Source: Numida meleagris (Eukaryota; Chordata; Aves; Galliformes; Numididae). Taken from it: 64,000 nucleotides of DNA. Below the pieces are notes generated by a model. That model searched no databases and was not told the origin of the DNA. It worked only from the letters and a program-made list of their open reading frames with translations. Below are positions 25,301 through 40,300 of this stretch, one piece after another. How positions within the stretch are numbered: position 1 is the first letter of the stretch; each line of letters begins with the position of its first letter. Location of the stretch: the NCBI RefSeq assembly GCF_002078875.1, contig NC_034413.1, positions 66,026,802 through 66,090,801 on the forward strand, given 5' to 3'. A program made the translations under genes and the position numbers.

Positions 25301-28300
25301 ACCATATTTAGAAGAAGATATGTTTCTCTAAGAAGCACCTTTCCCAGGTCTCCCAGCACAGTTTGTGCTGTCTGTCTATTGTTAGATTGCGCACTCCTAG
25401 GGCCAGGAAGTGTCATTCTTTCTGCCTCTTACAGTGCTAAGCACATTATTGAAGCTTAGCATCTGTAACTATGAAAAGTACAGCAAAGAAAAACCCCACA
25501 AGTTTACTTTGATGAGGGTCACAGATCCCATCCTGTTCTGACATCAGGTAACTGGACTCATGAAGTAGTTGTCAAGGCCATTAGAAAAAAATTGGCAAAA
25601 ATATTATGGGCTCACGTACAAGGGGACAAAGGAGAAAATTAACACTTCACTCAGATTTATTTAACCGGTGGCACTTCTCCATAGACACTCATTCACACTT
25701 GCAATGGCTTCAGTTTGACTGGAGCAGGGCCTCTCTGCATAAGGAAGGTTGTGTACAAGAGACTGGGCTAAATATTTCTGGATCTCTGGCTGCTCTGCAC
25801 TCATGCCCCATGCAGCGATGATAGCCAAGTCTATATACATACATATATATAAATACACACACAAATCATGCCCACAAAGGGAGTTAGCATCAGGAGGTGT
25901 AAACAGCATGTCATAGATTCACACTGCTGAACAGCACTGGGAATTGTCAGATGACAGTGATACAAGTCAGATCTTCATGGTATGTGTGCCTTTGTCATTA
26001 AACTTTAATCTAGGAATTCACTGTTCCTTCTGTGCCCTCAGTTATTTCAGATAGCTTCTCCTCCATGCAGCATGGGGAACGTACAGGCTGACACAGACTT
26101 TCTAATCTCTAGTTTCTACAGGGTGACAGTACACCACCACCTCAGAACAGAATTAAAATGCCATCAGACTGGGTGCATCTGTAATGCCATTGTGAGAAAG
26201 CCTGTCTCATCCCCACTGCTGCATATTTATACTGAGGTAGTGATGAGATTCTCCAGCGATGCCTGGGATTCCATTGTGTTTGTAATTTCATGCAAGTCTG
26301 GAAGAAGTCATGCCCAGCCCTAAAATGTTTATCTGATCCAAACCTCTTGGGAATATTTACATCTCATGAGATAAAACCCAGATGACAGCACTCTTTAGCA
26401 AGACTGGGAATTTCTCTTATATACAGATGCTAAGACAAGTGATGATTTTCATTCCAAATTCAATTCATCCTGGAATACCTAAATTGCACTTCTTCCCATC
26501 TGTATCCATTTTCAGTGCCATTGAGAAAGCTGTAGCTATGGTAAGATCTAGGACTTAAAGATAGCAAACCATCTTCTTGAAAATATCGATAGCAAGGGAT
26601 AACTGGGGATATGGACTCTGGCACTAACCATCAGATCAGGCATTAATCTTCATCTTCCTAAGTAGGACATGATGAATGAGCTTCACTCCATTTTTGCAAG
26701 CATTGTTATAAAACAGAAACCGCAAAAATTCACAGTATCAAATGCATGCAGAGATACTTCATCCCTTTGGTGAGAGGAAACATAAATGATCTTTTTATCT
26801 GGACTACATTCACAGAAGTCCTACTAAAAAGCAAAGAGACCAAACACTTTTATCATGTTATATTACGTATTCAACCAATCTATTAGAAGTGGACTGATTG
26901 GATGTACTCTGCCTATTCAATCCAATTCTCAAGCAATCCTCTCCTTCCTTGCTATTAAGCATCTCAGCCTTCCAATCTATAATAACTGGAATTGGAATCC
27001 TCTGTCTTTTACCACAGCATTTCCCACTGATTTAATCATTCTATTCATATTTCTTGCTGACCTGATTTTTCTCCCCTTTCACTTTTAAATCCTCTATTGA
27101 CTTGAATTAATCTTGCGGAGGGCTTGTATGACTGGAACTCACTGAGTTTTGAAAGCAAGCTCTGCTAGCTCAGTAAAGGTCTTCTCATACATCTATTTTC
27201 AAAAAAGGTTAAATGCCTAGTGACAGATGTAGCCAAGTGTCATTAAAAAGAAATGCAGCCCACTACATACACAAGAAGAGAATGAAAGTGATGGGTAAAG
27301 CAAATCTGTACCCAAGAACCTGTTTCAATTCATGTTAAAACTCAGCTGGCAGAACCTGCACATTTTTGCACAGGAAAAGTAATGACAAAATTGCTCCTAA
27401 AATAAAGGACAAGACAGTTTCATGTGTAATACTTAGGTCTTGCAATAAGTTCTCTTGCTTCAGGCTGTGCTACATGCAAAACACAGAATATACATTATGT
27501 CCATCAAAATATATAACTAGCCACAGTCCTCATAGCTTAAATAGCAGCAGGAAGCCATTTAGCACAATTTGTTCCTGGGTTTTATACTTTTCTCCCTGTC
27601 TTAATACTGAAGGGTATTTACACAAGAGCTATCTTTACTAACAAGGGGTCTCAAGTATGAGATAGACTCACGCTGTGCATCCAGTGTAAACTTTCAGACT
27701 CCCTAAATGAAAACACGTTTCCCTTATGAGATTGTGAACAGAGAACAGAAGGCATTTCAGGTTGCTGTGGTTTCTTGTGAAATACACGTTTATTACCTCA
27801 GTTTAATTGCCCCTTTTTAGCTGAATTAAAGTGAGGAGAGAAAGAAGATGTGATTTCATGACATCTATTGAACATTGTTTATATAATAATCAAGCACACT
27901 AGGAACATAAATATATTTTGTTATATGTAGCAGGAAAGAATCATTTCCCTGCAGTGAAAAGCATGGAAAGTAACATCTACCGGTGCTCAGAAAAGTAAGA
28001 AATAGCTCTTCATTTTTCTTGTATAACGATGATGCATGCAGAGGAAAATATTAATTTCAAATACAGTGAGTGTACTCACCATTTCTACTATTATTTTACA
28101 GATAAGTAAATTCTGGGATCCAGAAACAGCATGATACTACAGTACTTACTTAACAACTTAATACACCTGTAGCAGAAATTCCTACTAAATATGCTGCATT
28201 TCATACAATCTTTTGGTTTCAGGTTCATGAAGTGTGATCTATGGATCGCTGCTAGACAGCAAAGTCATATTAAAGGGTTTATAGACATACGGAACATCTT

Positions 28301-31300
28301 CAGTATTTTCCGGGAAAAAAAATTGATATAAGTGAATGTAACCCTGAGAAATGTAGAGGCCTGATATTGATCCATAATTCAACTTCCCATCTCAATTACA
28401 GGGGAATATTAACAGAAAACAACATTCTCCATGCAGAGAGCAAGGATTCAGATTTCAGCTGAAAATAGAAAGTTATAAATGGCTACGACCTAAACTTTCA
28501 GCCAGGGGAAGATACTCTTATCCAATTACATGAAAACTTCTTGTCCCTTCCTGAGATTAAACCATTTGACTGCACTATTAATACAACCACAGCAGTATTT
28601 TATATCAAAAGAGGTGAAAGCCAGCACATGCAAACAGAGCAGTCATTTGGCAAGGGAAGTAGTGTCAGCTGAAAGGCACAGAAGGCATCACTTCACAGCA
28701 GAAACATTATTAACAGGTTTTTATCCAATATTTTTTGCTAAATTTTCTCTCTTTGGACTGCGTTCCTCTTTTTTTAAATAAATTACCGAGAGCTCTGGGA
28801 GTTTTTGGCATGAAAAATATTGTGCAACTACTGTGCTAAGACAGAAACAAATGAAAACATTTTTCCTTAGCTGCTTAGATATATGGGGTAGGTAAAGGAG
28901 AAAATCATTTCAGCTGAGGTGACTATTGCATTTAACAAACGTGCATGTAAAAATATCTATGAAGATTAATTTCAGATAACAATAAAAGGTACCAAATCTT
29001 TTTGCCTTTTTTGAGAATTCTCCTCATCATAAAACCAAAGCTGTTGATAGGAGTCTTGAGAAATTACGCATTATAGAAGCGAAGCAAGTTACATCTCATT
29101 TTCCTTTTTTATGCTAGTATTTGGACCTTTGAATACTCATGCAGATACTATAAATGATTATATAGCTGTCTGTAATTTTATGCCCAGTATCAACTGAAAA
29201 CATTTGCAAATTTAAAAGAAATAATTGTCACCTTTAATTGCAGTAGCAAAACTATTCTTACTGCTGTTCTTACCATGAAACTGCAAAGCTTGTGTGGGCA
29301 AATTATCCCTCTTTCTGCTAGATAAAAAAGCTGCACATGAAGATGCTGAAATAATCTTGTAGTATGGGCATTTAAAAATGAAGTTAAAATGTTATTCAGA
29401 GGTTCAGATAATGAGCAGTAAAGAACTCTCACTGGTTTTATACTTACCTGGTGATTTAGCTCATGTAATTTCTTTTACAGAACTATTTCGTTGTTCAAGT
29501 GGCTCACAGAACTCTGTGAGAGTGTCATTAGCTGTAAATTCGACAAAATGAAATGTTGCTTTCCATCAACATGTGCATTAAATCCATTACAGATTTTCCT
29601 CTAAGAAGTTTATGTCAGTTAATACAGAATCTGTACATTTCCTACTACTTACTGTAGCAAATTAAAATGAAATATCTCATAATCAGAACTAGACAGTAAT
29701 ACACTGTTTGCAAGGGCTTGACAGAGAACCTTTAGTTGCCTATTTTCCCAGTTTTCACAAGTCTGTGGTTACAGAAGTAAGTAGTACAAGAACCAAAGGA
29801 CAACAGTATTAAGAAGAGGAGAAATGTGTCTTAAAGAAAGATTCAACAAGGTATAAGAGCTCTTAGGCACTGATACCGTAACCTCCAGCTTACTGTTAAA
29901 CTGTCCTTCAGAAGTATGTACAAGGCTGTGATTTATTCTCTAGATAACTGTTCCCACTGGCCATCCTTGTTGTAGAGAGATGGCCTTCACAATGATGGCA
30001 GCCTTTCTCGGGAGCTCCATCCACAATCCAAATAAGCATTCTCCATTTCCGAGGGTTGTTAACTTGGAGATGGAAGAAAGCATCACCTTCCTACAAATCT
30101 GAGCAAGCCACAGGTCCTCTGAAAATGCTCCCTGCCAGGAGGACCTCTTCACGCCCATCACTCCCTTAAATTTTACAGCAATGTAAAGAATGCTGATTAT
30201 CTAACATGACAGTTCCAGTTTCTGGTTACAGCCTTGCCCATCTGTCTGCCATTAGATGTCTTGCCCCTAATGAGAAAAATAGTAAGTTCAAGACCATTAA
30301 TCAACCTCCCTGCCAGAGTCTGGTTGAACAGGCACAGTGTTAGGACCTAGTCCTATGGAAAGAAGGAGTGAAGAGCAGTAATTTCTGCTTAAGCAAATTT
30401 GCCACATTACATACCTATAATTATTTTCAGTTTAGCCTGATGTGGTCTAAACAGAATTGATAGCTAGAAAAACTGGAGCTGGAAATTGAGCCTAAAAGTG
30501 TGGGATTGAGTTCACCGTCCTGGTTTCTGAAAATTCTAGTTTGGTTCAGATAAACATGACAGAATTAATTCTTCCATGCATTTGTTACCGAAATCGTCAA
30601 AAACCCTTCTATTAAAAAAAAAGAGGGATGAAATATGGCTCCTCCAATTTCTGTTTTTGTTTGAAATATCCAGTCTGTTTGGTTCCTACTCCATGTTACA
30701 TTTGGTCAAAACAAAGATTCAGAAGAAGAAGAGATGGTAAACTTAGTAAGTACTCCGATATTATAATTCTTCCAAATCAGTTTTGCCTATATTAAAAAAG
30801 CCTGCACTAAGCCTGAGGCCATGAAGGTCTCTGGTCTCTCAGATTTTTAATCACATTTTAATGCAGACTACAGATACGACACCAGGAGAAATTGAACAGC
30901 TTAGTCTACTTAAGAGTAGTACAGCATTATACTCAAGGATGCAGTTTTGGTATTACATTTGACCTAGTGCTGCTGAAGTATATCTATTTACAACTCCAAA
31001 TCAATGAAGTCACTTAGGAGCAGTTTGGTACAACATTCTGAGAGTCCGTACAAGAGTCCTGATCACTGCAGTGACAATACAAAAAAGCAGTACTTGCTGT
31101 TGTAATTACCATCTCTGGAGAACTTGTCTTTCTAAAGTGTGCAGATCACATTATGAGAATTTTGCTTCCCACCTGGGTTTCAAAGTGAAAACTGAGCCAC
31201 TGGAAGACTGTAAAAAAAGAAAGAACCTTGGCTATTTTTCAGAATGAGATCCCCATAAGTATTCAGATATAATTCACTTTCATATGTTAAATTGGAAAGG

Positions 31301-34300
31301 AGAAGATTTGAAGTTTCAAAGGCCTATTTATCTTCCTCCGAATCTAGCATGCTTGTTCCCTTTACTATGGAACTTTTACTGTTATTTGCTCCTGTCTATT
31401 ACTGCATGATCCAGTTCCTCTCCAGTGTTTCTGACCTTCACCTGCACTTGCTGCTTCTCTCGTTCCAAGTTCCTCCAGGGAATTCCAGCTCTGAAATGAA
31501 ACATAGCTGTTTCTTTGCAAACTCCTTTTTAAAAATCCGCATCTGCTGTGACACATGTAAGCTATGAGGTGACTAATAACAGGTCTACCAAAGGGAACTT
31601 GGGAAATGTGTGACAGTAAAAATAGCAATGGCTTCTTTTAAGTTTTATTCGTCTTTTCTGCTCTTCACTGATTGGTTTCTCAGGGCATGTCTGCATTGTA
31701 CAGTACTACATGACACAGAGACACCTGAGCTACTACCAAATGAGTAAGCTCTGCAGGACTGAGCTAATTAGCCCAAGCACAGTGCCTTGCTAACAGCGTT
31801 CCATTGCTTTACAGAAAGAAGTTAGTACATCTACACAGTGCTGCACTCTGCCCTATCGCTGGCTCAGTGGTGGCATGGTGATTTCTATATCCATCAGAGA
31901 GGGACATTTCACGAGCAATTGTGCAAATGCTTCTCCACTAAAGTTAGCAACATTCATATAAAGACTTTTTTGTGGGTATTTTTTTCTTAAGGTCTTAGGT
32001 GTGTGCAGACGTGTACTTTATCTCATAAGAAACCGCACCAATTTTAAATTTCCATCCAGTAAATATATATATAGACACACATGTATAAAAAATAAACAGT
32101 TTGCTTGTGCTCAAAAATATATTCCACGCTGAAAAAAATCAAGGGCGTAAATTACTCAGAAGTGGGTGACTCAGAAGTCAAAACGGCAAGACTTCTAAAT
32201 TAACAGACTCTTCTGAAGTAGGTTTTTCCTTCTTTCACAGAAACAGTGCAGAGGTCTCCCAACAGCAGGACAGCTCAGCTACTCTGTTTGCTCACAGCTA
32301 ATGCACGGAGCTTTAACACACCGCTTCCACCTCGTCATGCACTGCATGGCACTAACTCACTCCAGCACGTGCCACGCATGTGACCAGGCACAGCATCAAC
32401 TGACCACTTTGGGAATAAAGGTCCGGGTGAGACCGATTCAGGCTCCTTTGTACGTACAGCTCTGCAGTACCACAGTTTTTGGAAATGTAAACCTCCTAAA
32501 GTAAAGAGCTGATCTATAATACAGTGTATTGAAAAGAAAATAAAACAAAGAAATATTCTGATTAACAGCGTGTCTTGACTTTTTTTCCAGGGTAGCCAGT
32601 TCCATCAAATACATTTTTAGGATGTTCTCATCCTTGACATTTTGGCTTCTATTTTTCCCAAGTGGGTTGCCTAACAACGGATTTCCAGCATGCTCCAAAG
32701 TGACTCAGACATCATCTCTGCACTAGTCTGATTGCCCTGCCACAAGTTCTCGCTCACACAGATCTCTACGCCCACCTTCTGAATCAGACTGGGAGCCATA
32801 TCTTATTGGCCGAGTGGCATGAAAGCTTTAACAGCAATTACAGAAATGCTTTTCCTCTGCTCTAATTACAGTGAATTCAGCATTCTATTAACCTTTAAAT
32901 TACTGGTATTTTTCCAGGAAAGAACTGTAATGAACAGTTAAGAGAAAAGTTCTGTGATTTCAATGCAGAGAAAATGAGCAAGAAACAAAGTGGAGGCAGC
33001 ATGTCTGGTGCAAGTACACTGCATTGATGGGCACTGCTGCCCCTCACAGGCCAGGCCCTCAGCTTGGATGGATTAGAATATCTTCATTGATTCTGGGAAC
33101 CCAGGGTCTATAAAGCACTGTTTGTTTTTTTCAGCCTTTGGATCTCTACAGAAAAGAGACCTGGGACTTTACAGAACAAGTCAAATGTAGTGAATATTTT
33201 CATGTATTCTGAAAATGGTGTTAAATCATTTAGGGATGCTTAGTAAGAAGAAATTGGTTTTGTCCATCTATGTCATCCAAGCATTTCATTCCTTTAAAGG
33301 AAGTCTGTCATTATACTTCCCATGAGAATAAGATTATCCAGGAAAAACATGAAACCATTTAAGCTGATGCATATTTTTCACTGTTGTTTCTGGCGGCTGT
33401 GCCTGTTCCACAAAAACACTTAAGTAGCCACATATACAATCATCAAAGATACTTTATGATGATGTAATTAAAAATTTCTGTTTACAATGACATATGCAGA
33501 GGCATGGCATAGTAACAACACAGGAGAACAAATGATGGAGTAAAACAACCTTATTACCTCATTCACATCTGGAAAGAACCCATTCCAGAAGATTACTCTC
33601 TGAAACGTAATTATTCTCTACTTCCACTCACAAGACTGGCTTTCATAGACAGTTCTTTATTCAGTTTACAATCCTGTTGTGTATTCATTGTAAGTACATT
33701 TAGGAATATTACTTTATGCTGTCTTCTCTGTTTTTTCTTTTATTATTATTTCTAGTTACCATATTTATATGTATCAACTCTGTGCATTGTAAACTTCAAT
33801 CAACCTATTTATTTCTGCAGAATGAATGCTAGGTAAGAGAGTTTGCACTCACAGAATTTTTTAACTAGTTTATAAAGTCAACTCTCATTACCATTTTTCA
33901 ACATATTTTCTAAGAACTGTTCTAGCTTATATAAATTATAATAGTAATGGGAAAAAAAAAAGGATTAGGTGAAGTGGGTGCTATGACAAGAGTCTCAACT
34001 GAGACTGAAATCTTTGATGTGAACCAGGCAGAAAAGGAACTTAAACCACCAGCCTACTTCCTCACTGCATGACACAGCCACCATGCCATAGACAGTACTG
34101 GATAGATTCTCTCTGTCTGGCTTTGACATTTCATCTGGGATTTCAGATTGCACGAGAAAACTGAAACTGCCCTTCTCAATGGAGAAGTTTCAGCATTTCC
34201 TCAGAACAGTTTTGTCAAGTGAACAAAATATCATGACCAGCTGAACTATATCATGTTCTGAAACAGACAAGAAGTTTTAGGCATATGAGGTTAATTTTCA

Positions 34301-37300
34301 AAAGCTTATGCCTTTAGAAGCCTTAATCTCACTTAATTTCCTTGAAGGTGAGAATAGTCATCATGGATTTACCACAGGTCAGATGAAGAATATGCAAAGC
34401 CAGAGGCATACTGGAGCATGTAATGGCAGTATAACTCTGGTGGCATGATGAGCACGGAGTTTTCTGAGCCTCGGCTGAGGTGAGTGACTCTAATGCAGGA
34501 GCTCTTAAATTAGCACACACACGTATTGAAAATGCACCTACAAAGAATTCAGTTCTAATGAAGTGAATAAAAGGAACTGAAATTGCTTAGTTTATATCTA
34601 TAGAAAATCTTATTCATCTTAATATATTGGCGTTGCTACAATTAATAGTCTATTTGAATTTCCTTTACGGTTTCTATTATAGGAGGTTTATAATTCATGC
34701 ATAAAAATCTTACTGTGAACTCAAACTTGTTAGTTAACTTCTTAGCTTATTTCATGCAGCTTTTCTGCACAACCCAGCCCACTCCCTCCCGCAAACACCA
34801 ATAAAAAGTGCTAGATTGGGTTCATCAACCTAGTGTGCTGATAAAGGATCGGTAAGCTCTGCTGTCTGGTGGGAAAACTGCAAGAGTATATTTCTGAAAG
34901 TATCACCCAAACCTGCCCAAGAGCAGATGGGGTCAGAGCTCAGGAAGTAGCTCCTCTGGTTAAAACTTTTAACAACAGTCAGAGACTATCCCCAGAAATG
35001 TACTGACTTCTTATTTGCCTGTCTCCACAATGAGGAACTTAGTTCTACCTATCACCTTAAATAAGGATCCTACTGGCCTACAGGTTTTTGAGATGAAATG
35101 ATCTTATAGCGGGCAGAAGGTACAAACACAGCATGTCTATTGAGAATGAGACTGAGAAAAGAGAAGCAAGAACAGATGAACAACCAGGAACAGAGCAAGT
35201 CTCAGCAACCTAGATGGACTAAGGGATAACCTGGGGATATATTCAAAAAACTTTTCAGAGATAGACAGGTCAAAGGAATGAGCCGCAAAGGGCATGGAAA
35301 CAGAACCTTGTCTGGAAGAGACTTTTACAATGGCAAGATCATGATGACATTGGGATTCTTTCCAGATTTGTTATTACTATTCTGACTCCAGCCATGACTC
35401 CACAAACATTAACACCATATCTGTACAGTAGCAAAGCATTTTGCCATGCAGATTTGTTTCAAATCAGTCATAGATACAAACTGCACAGAACAAGTACCTT
35501 TAGACCAGAACTGGAAGTTATATAAGTATTCTTATTTTGTCACTCCTATCTTGTGAATGCTTGATTTTGTTCTGCTGAAACTGTTTTTATGCATTTCTGT
35601 ATGTGGATGTGGAGATGTCACCTGTGGAACATCAGCTAGAGTGGAATTGGAAGTAAAGATCTTAGGTTTCTATTCCCATCCCTGGCACTGACCGTGCCAT
35701 TCATCATGACAGTCTCTTTCTTTCTCTATTCTTCCACGTTTATAAAACATGAATATCATTAGTCATTTACTTCACAAAAAAAATCTTAGCAATTCAGTTA
35801 ATCAAAATGCTTAACTGAAAAGTAAAATATATGAACTGTACTCAAGGAAAGAGAAAATAAAAACTGCAGTTAGAAAAGTTCCTGATGAGGAATTATAACA
35901 AGAAAATTAGTTGTAAAATATTTTTAAGGGCTTTGTCAAACTTCAAAGGCTATCACCTCCGAGAATGTGTTAGAAAAGAGTTCATATTAAAGTACAGTCT
36001 TACTCTACATATGATCACAGATGAATAGTGAATACGCAGCCACCGAGGAAGTTATGTTTGTACTGTACCACTAGATCAGGAAATTCTGTGTTCTTCTTGA
36101 ATTTTGTGTGCATTGTGCCAGAGCATGACCAGATTCTATCAGCTGTTGTGCACTGAGGCAGATTTCTCATAAACAGGGAAAACTCCAAGGTTGAATTAAC
36201 ATATTTCAAATCTGAGGTTGGCAGAGTTTTCATGAACCTTAAAACTAACCTATTGCATAGGGTCTTATTCATATTCTCTCTTCTCAAGAGAGAGACAATA
36301 GCCTCTCAGCTGTACTGTAGTTTGATATTAATGACATCCACTAAGCCTGGATTTCAGCTTCACTAAGTACAGGCCATCATGCTCAGCCTGGAGCTCCCAT
36401 TAAATAACAGATGCTTCTTCACTTCGCTCTATTGTGACATTTTAATTTTGAAGAGAAAATAAGGAAAAAAAAGAATATACAAAATTATAGGGTGCTCCAA
36501 CACTTGGTTTGGATTTGTATGGCTGTTTTTGTAGTATGTACTGGATTAGAGCTGGATGGAGTGTTTCCTATATTGAGAAAGAAAAAAAAACGAACTGAAC
36601 TAGAAAGGTTTATAAATTCTCAGATAAAATGATATATGATTCATTTGAAGGCATCTGCAGCTGAGAAGCTGTCCTCTACTGTGACAGATTGCAAAACTAC
36701 AGTACAATTTGTTTTTTCAAGCTGTCCCTGAAAGAAGACTCTGGGTGAAGTTCTTCAAGTGAGGAAACATGTGCCATCTTCTTTGCTTCAAGTTTATATT
36801 GAGTTTACAGAACTGAGAACACTTTACATCCTCTCAGTTTGAATGTTTGTCATTCTACTTTTATAATTGTGACACTTGTGAGATTTTGTTAGATCAAAGA
36901 CCAGGGTTTGTAAAACTATGAAGTGTGAAAGTAACAGTCATTCAGAGAGAGTTTTGTTTTCATAAATTTTTAAAAACAGAGGACTTAAAAGCTCTCAGGT
37001 TCTCCTAAACAGCTTATACAACACAGGCTTTGTCGTGGCTCTCTCATGTGGAAAGTGGAGTCCTTTCCTTATTCCAGAGCGGTAAGTTCCATCCTCTTCT
37101 CACTATCAAGGCACATTTTTCATTATTGTGGCACTTTTCCTGATTCCCTTGGCCAAATACTCACTATCTACCAAAACGCTGAACAAAACCAAAGTTAGTG
37201 ATTTTATGTCAAATTTTGTCTAGGCATGTCTGAAAAAAAGGCAGGTAATGTGAGAAGTTAACCTGTTTGGGAACAGAGGAAAAATTCTGTTTCTACATTA

Positions 37301-40300
37301 CACAAATGTTTGGTTTTGACTTTTCATTAGGAAATATTTTAGGGGTCATTTTAAAATTAAAAAGAAAAGGAAATTATGTAACTTTATTCAGGAAAAAAAA
37401 GCAAAACATTTCTACGATGAGTCAATCTGTTGGCTCATCTGAGATCCTTACTCAGCTGTTTCGAGAGGTAGATTTCCTGGAAGGCAGGGCTCTTCTGTGC
37501 CACTTGTTAAAAAATTCAGTCAACAATACATCTTCTTGCGAAGAATGTTTTGAAAGCCAGTAATTATCCACCGGTCTCAAAAAGCTAAAGTTCTCTTCTC
37601 AGAGTCACCTATCTCCTTTCAAATACAGTTGAGTATCAGTGATGCTGGAGTAAAATTGCAGCTCTGCCAGCGAGCAGAACCCAGCTGGCCACCGGTCTAA
37701 GAGCAGAGTGGCAAAAGCAGCAGTCAGCTTTTTCTGGATATTAAATGTGCCCATGGAGAACACTGGAGAGAATCTTGTCACACACTGTCGGTTCTTCTTT
37801 CATTTGTAGTCGCTGTATGTGATTGTAAGTACTTCAACTTTCATTTTCTTTAGAGAACAAACACTGGGATACTTTGTCCACGCAACTCTCAGCAATATTT
37901 TCAGGCTAAACATTTTTCTTCCTCTTGCGGATATGTTGAACCACAATGTCTGCTTTCTCGTATGGTGTCTGACTACTCTGTTTCCAGGTTCCTTTAGCTT
38001 GAACTTTTGTATTTGTTCGGCGTTAATGGCCACTGCTGTTTTGATCCTTCCCACTGAACAGCCTCATTCTGCCTCAGGTCTTTATTCTCATCAGGCACTT
38101 ATTACCATTCCAGTATTTCAAGAGTTATTCCCTGTAACAGTGTCAGTCATTTTCTGTCTTTGCTTCCCAATGGGAAAATACAAAAAGAAAACAGAAAATC
38201 CCAACTTTGTCTTCATTTTCTTATCACAGTTTTCATGATCAGGCAAGTTTATGGGAAGACTTAATTCTTGTTTTTGATGTTGCCCAAGTTCTTTTTGGCC
38301 TGGATACCTAGGTGAGCAGATGGGCTGTCTGTAGGTGTTGCATTACCATCTTGTTAGTCGCTTTTTCTGACATTTTGTAGGTGCCATGAATCTGTTCACT
38401 GACATGAAATTCCATCTAAGGAGTGCTGAATATTAACAGCTCAAGATTTATAATCAAATTGTTCTTTATCCTAGAAGAACAGGAATCCTAGAACTATGGC
38501 AAATGTCTGAGTCACATGCATATAGATTTGTGACATCTTATCCATCTGCTTCTTCCTTGCCATTTATGCTTCTCAGACATGTGCTATCCGACTTACTACT
38601 TCCAAAGAAGACTCCTTATTTAAAATTTCAAAATCCTAAATGCTGAAGCTCTTCAACTATTGTTAATGTTCAGCCCAAGCCTCATCTTCATTGCTGGCAT
38701 TAATGCCATTCTCAATTAGCTTTATTTCAGGCAAGACACAAAGGTCTGCAATAGCACATAAAATGGTCCCCCCACTTCTAAGACTGCACTGGGTCAAAGA
38801 AGACCTAATTAAGGTCTTATTAACCAGCATGCCATTGTCATATAATTGCAATTCTGCTATGAACTAAAATGTTGTACTAACAGCAGCACTGAATTTTTGT
38901 TTTCATTATTGACTCTAACTGCTCTTGGAAACAATTCTTGCAGCTCTGTACTCTGGAGTTCTGGGGCCAAGTCATCTGGGCCACTCCTTACCTGTACAAA
39001 TGTGTTTGCCTAAGCTTCTGCTCTTGTGTACTTTTTCTGAAGGTCCTGTTGCCTATCTGTACTCCATTACTCACTGCACAGAAAGAAGAACAAGAGTAAT
39101 GACCATAAAATAATTGAAATACTCTGATAAAGAGTGCAAAACAATTGTCAATATTTGTTTTTAAAAAGTTGGTAGCCTTATCTTTTTACACAAGCCAACA
39201 GAAACATCTCTCTATCCACAGGTTTTACAAGAAAATATATCTCATGCTGATGGGGAGCTCCTATGAACTAGTTGCTTTTAAGTTTGTGATTGTTCATCTA
39301 GATGGAGAAAAATCAAACATTCAAGCCCCAGTAAAAGCATTAGAGACAAGGTGCACAGTTACGAGAAAAGGCCTATTCAATTCTGTGCACTTGAGTAGTT
39401 GAGGAATTCTGGGAAGTAAGTGAAAGGCTTAACTGAAATAAACAGCTTGCACATCCAACGGAATTCTTTCCCTTCCCTGGAAAAGAGGTTGCGCTGTTAA
39501 TAGCTGGGATTAACTAATGAAAACTAGTCTTAAAATGGGTAATTATTTAAAGTTTGCCTAGAATGAGCTTTTGTTAGATATTTTGAAACTCAGTTTACCT
39601 GAAGCAGACAGAACAAATGAATTAAAAGCAGAGTTAACTCTGTTAACTTCAGGGCTGGACATTAACAGCTTTTCCTTGGACTGAAGTTTTGAGCTTACAA
39701 GGGTAAGGATGGCATACCATGAGTTTATAAAGGATCTAATGTCTAGAAAACCAGTGGTCGGAATTCTTCAGAGGGTGATGTTCCATGTCAGATCCCAAAT
39801 TGCATAAATCAGTAATTGACTGACATGCCACCATAAACTGTTTTCAGCACAGCTGACAGGCATGTTCTCTTTAAAAATGCAGGTATGAAGTTTTTCTCCA
39901 GTGTATTTTGACCTTTTTTTTTTTTCCCCGTTGATGCAAATTAACTACTTACATACAGGCACTCAAAATAGGTTTTAGAGAAGACAGACTGATGATAATA
40001 CATAGGAAAAATTAATCTCAGTAATGGTTGATAAAGCTTACTCTGTCAACAAAGACTGATCAAAGTACTAAAACCAAACTGTTCTCTATCCAGACATTAT
40101 GGAATTCATAGACTCCTTCACAGAGTGCAGGATGAAAAATTAAAACAGATTTCTAGAACAACAGAATACCAAAGCTACAAATCAAAAGTATTTCAAAAGG
40201 CATTTTGATTAACTGAGCTCAAGTTATGTATTGTGCCAATTGATCTCTGTTTCTTTCTTGCCAGGTATGGCTTCTGATTTATTTCTTGTCTCTCAAAATA

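Noticed and set aside
37819..38238. 139-codon plus-strand frame with hydrophobic stretches
   Set aside because: The F/L/S/C richness follows from AT-rich DNA, there is no family resemblance, and no promoter or splice context is visible.
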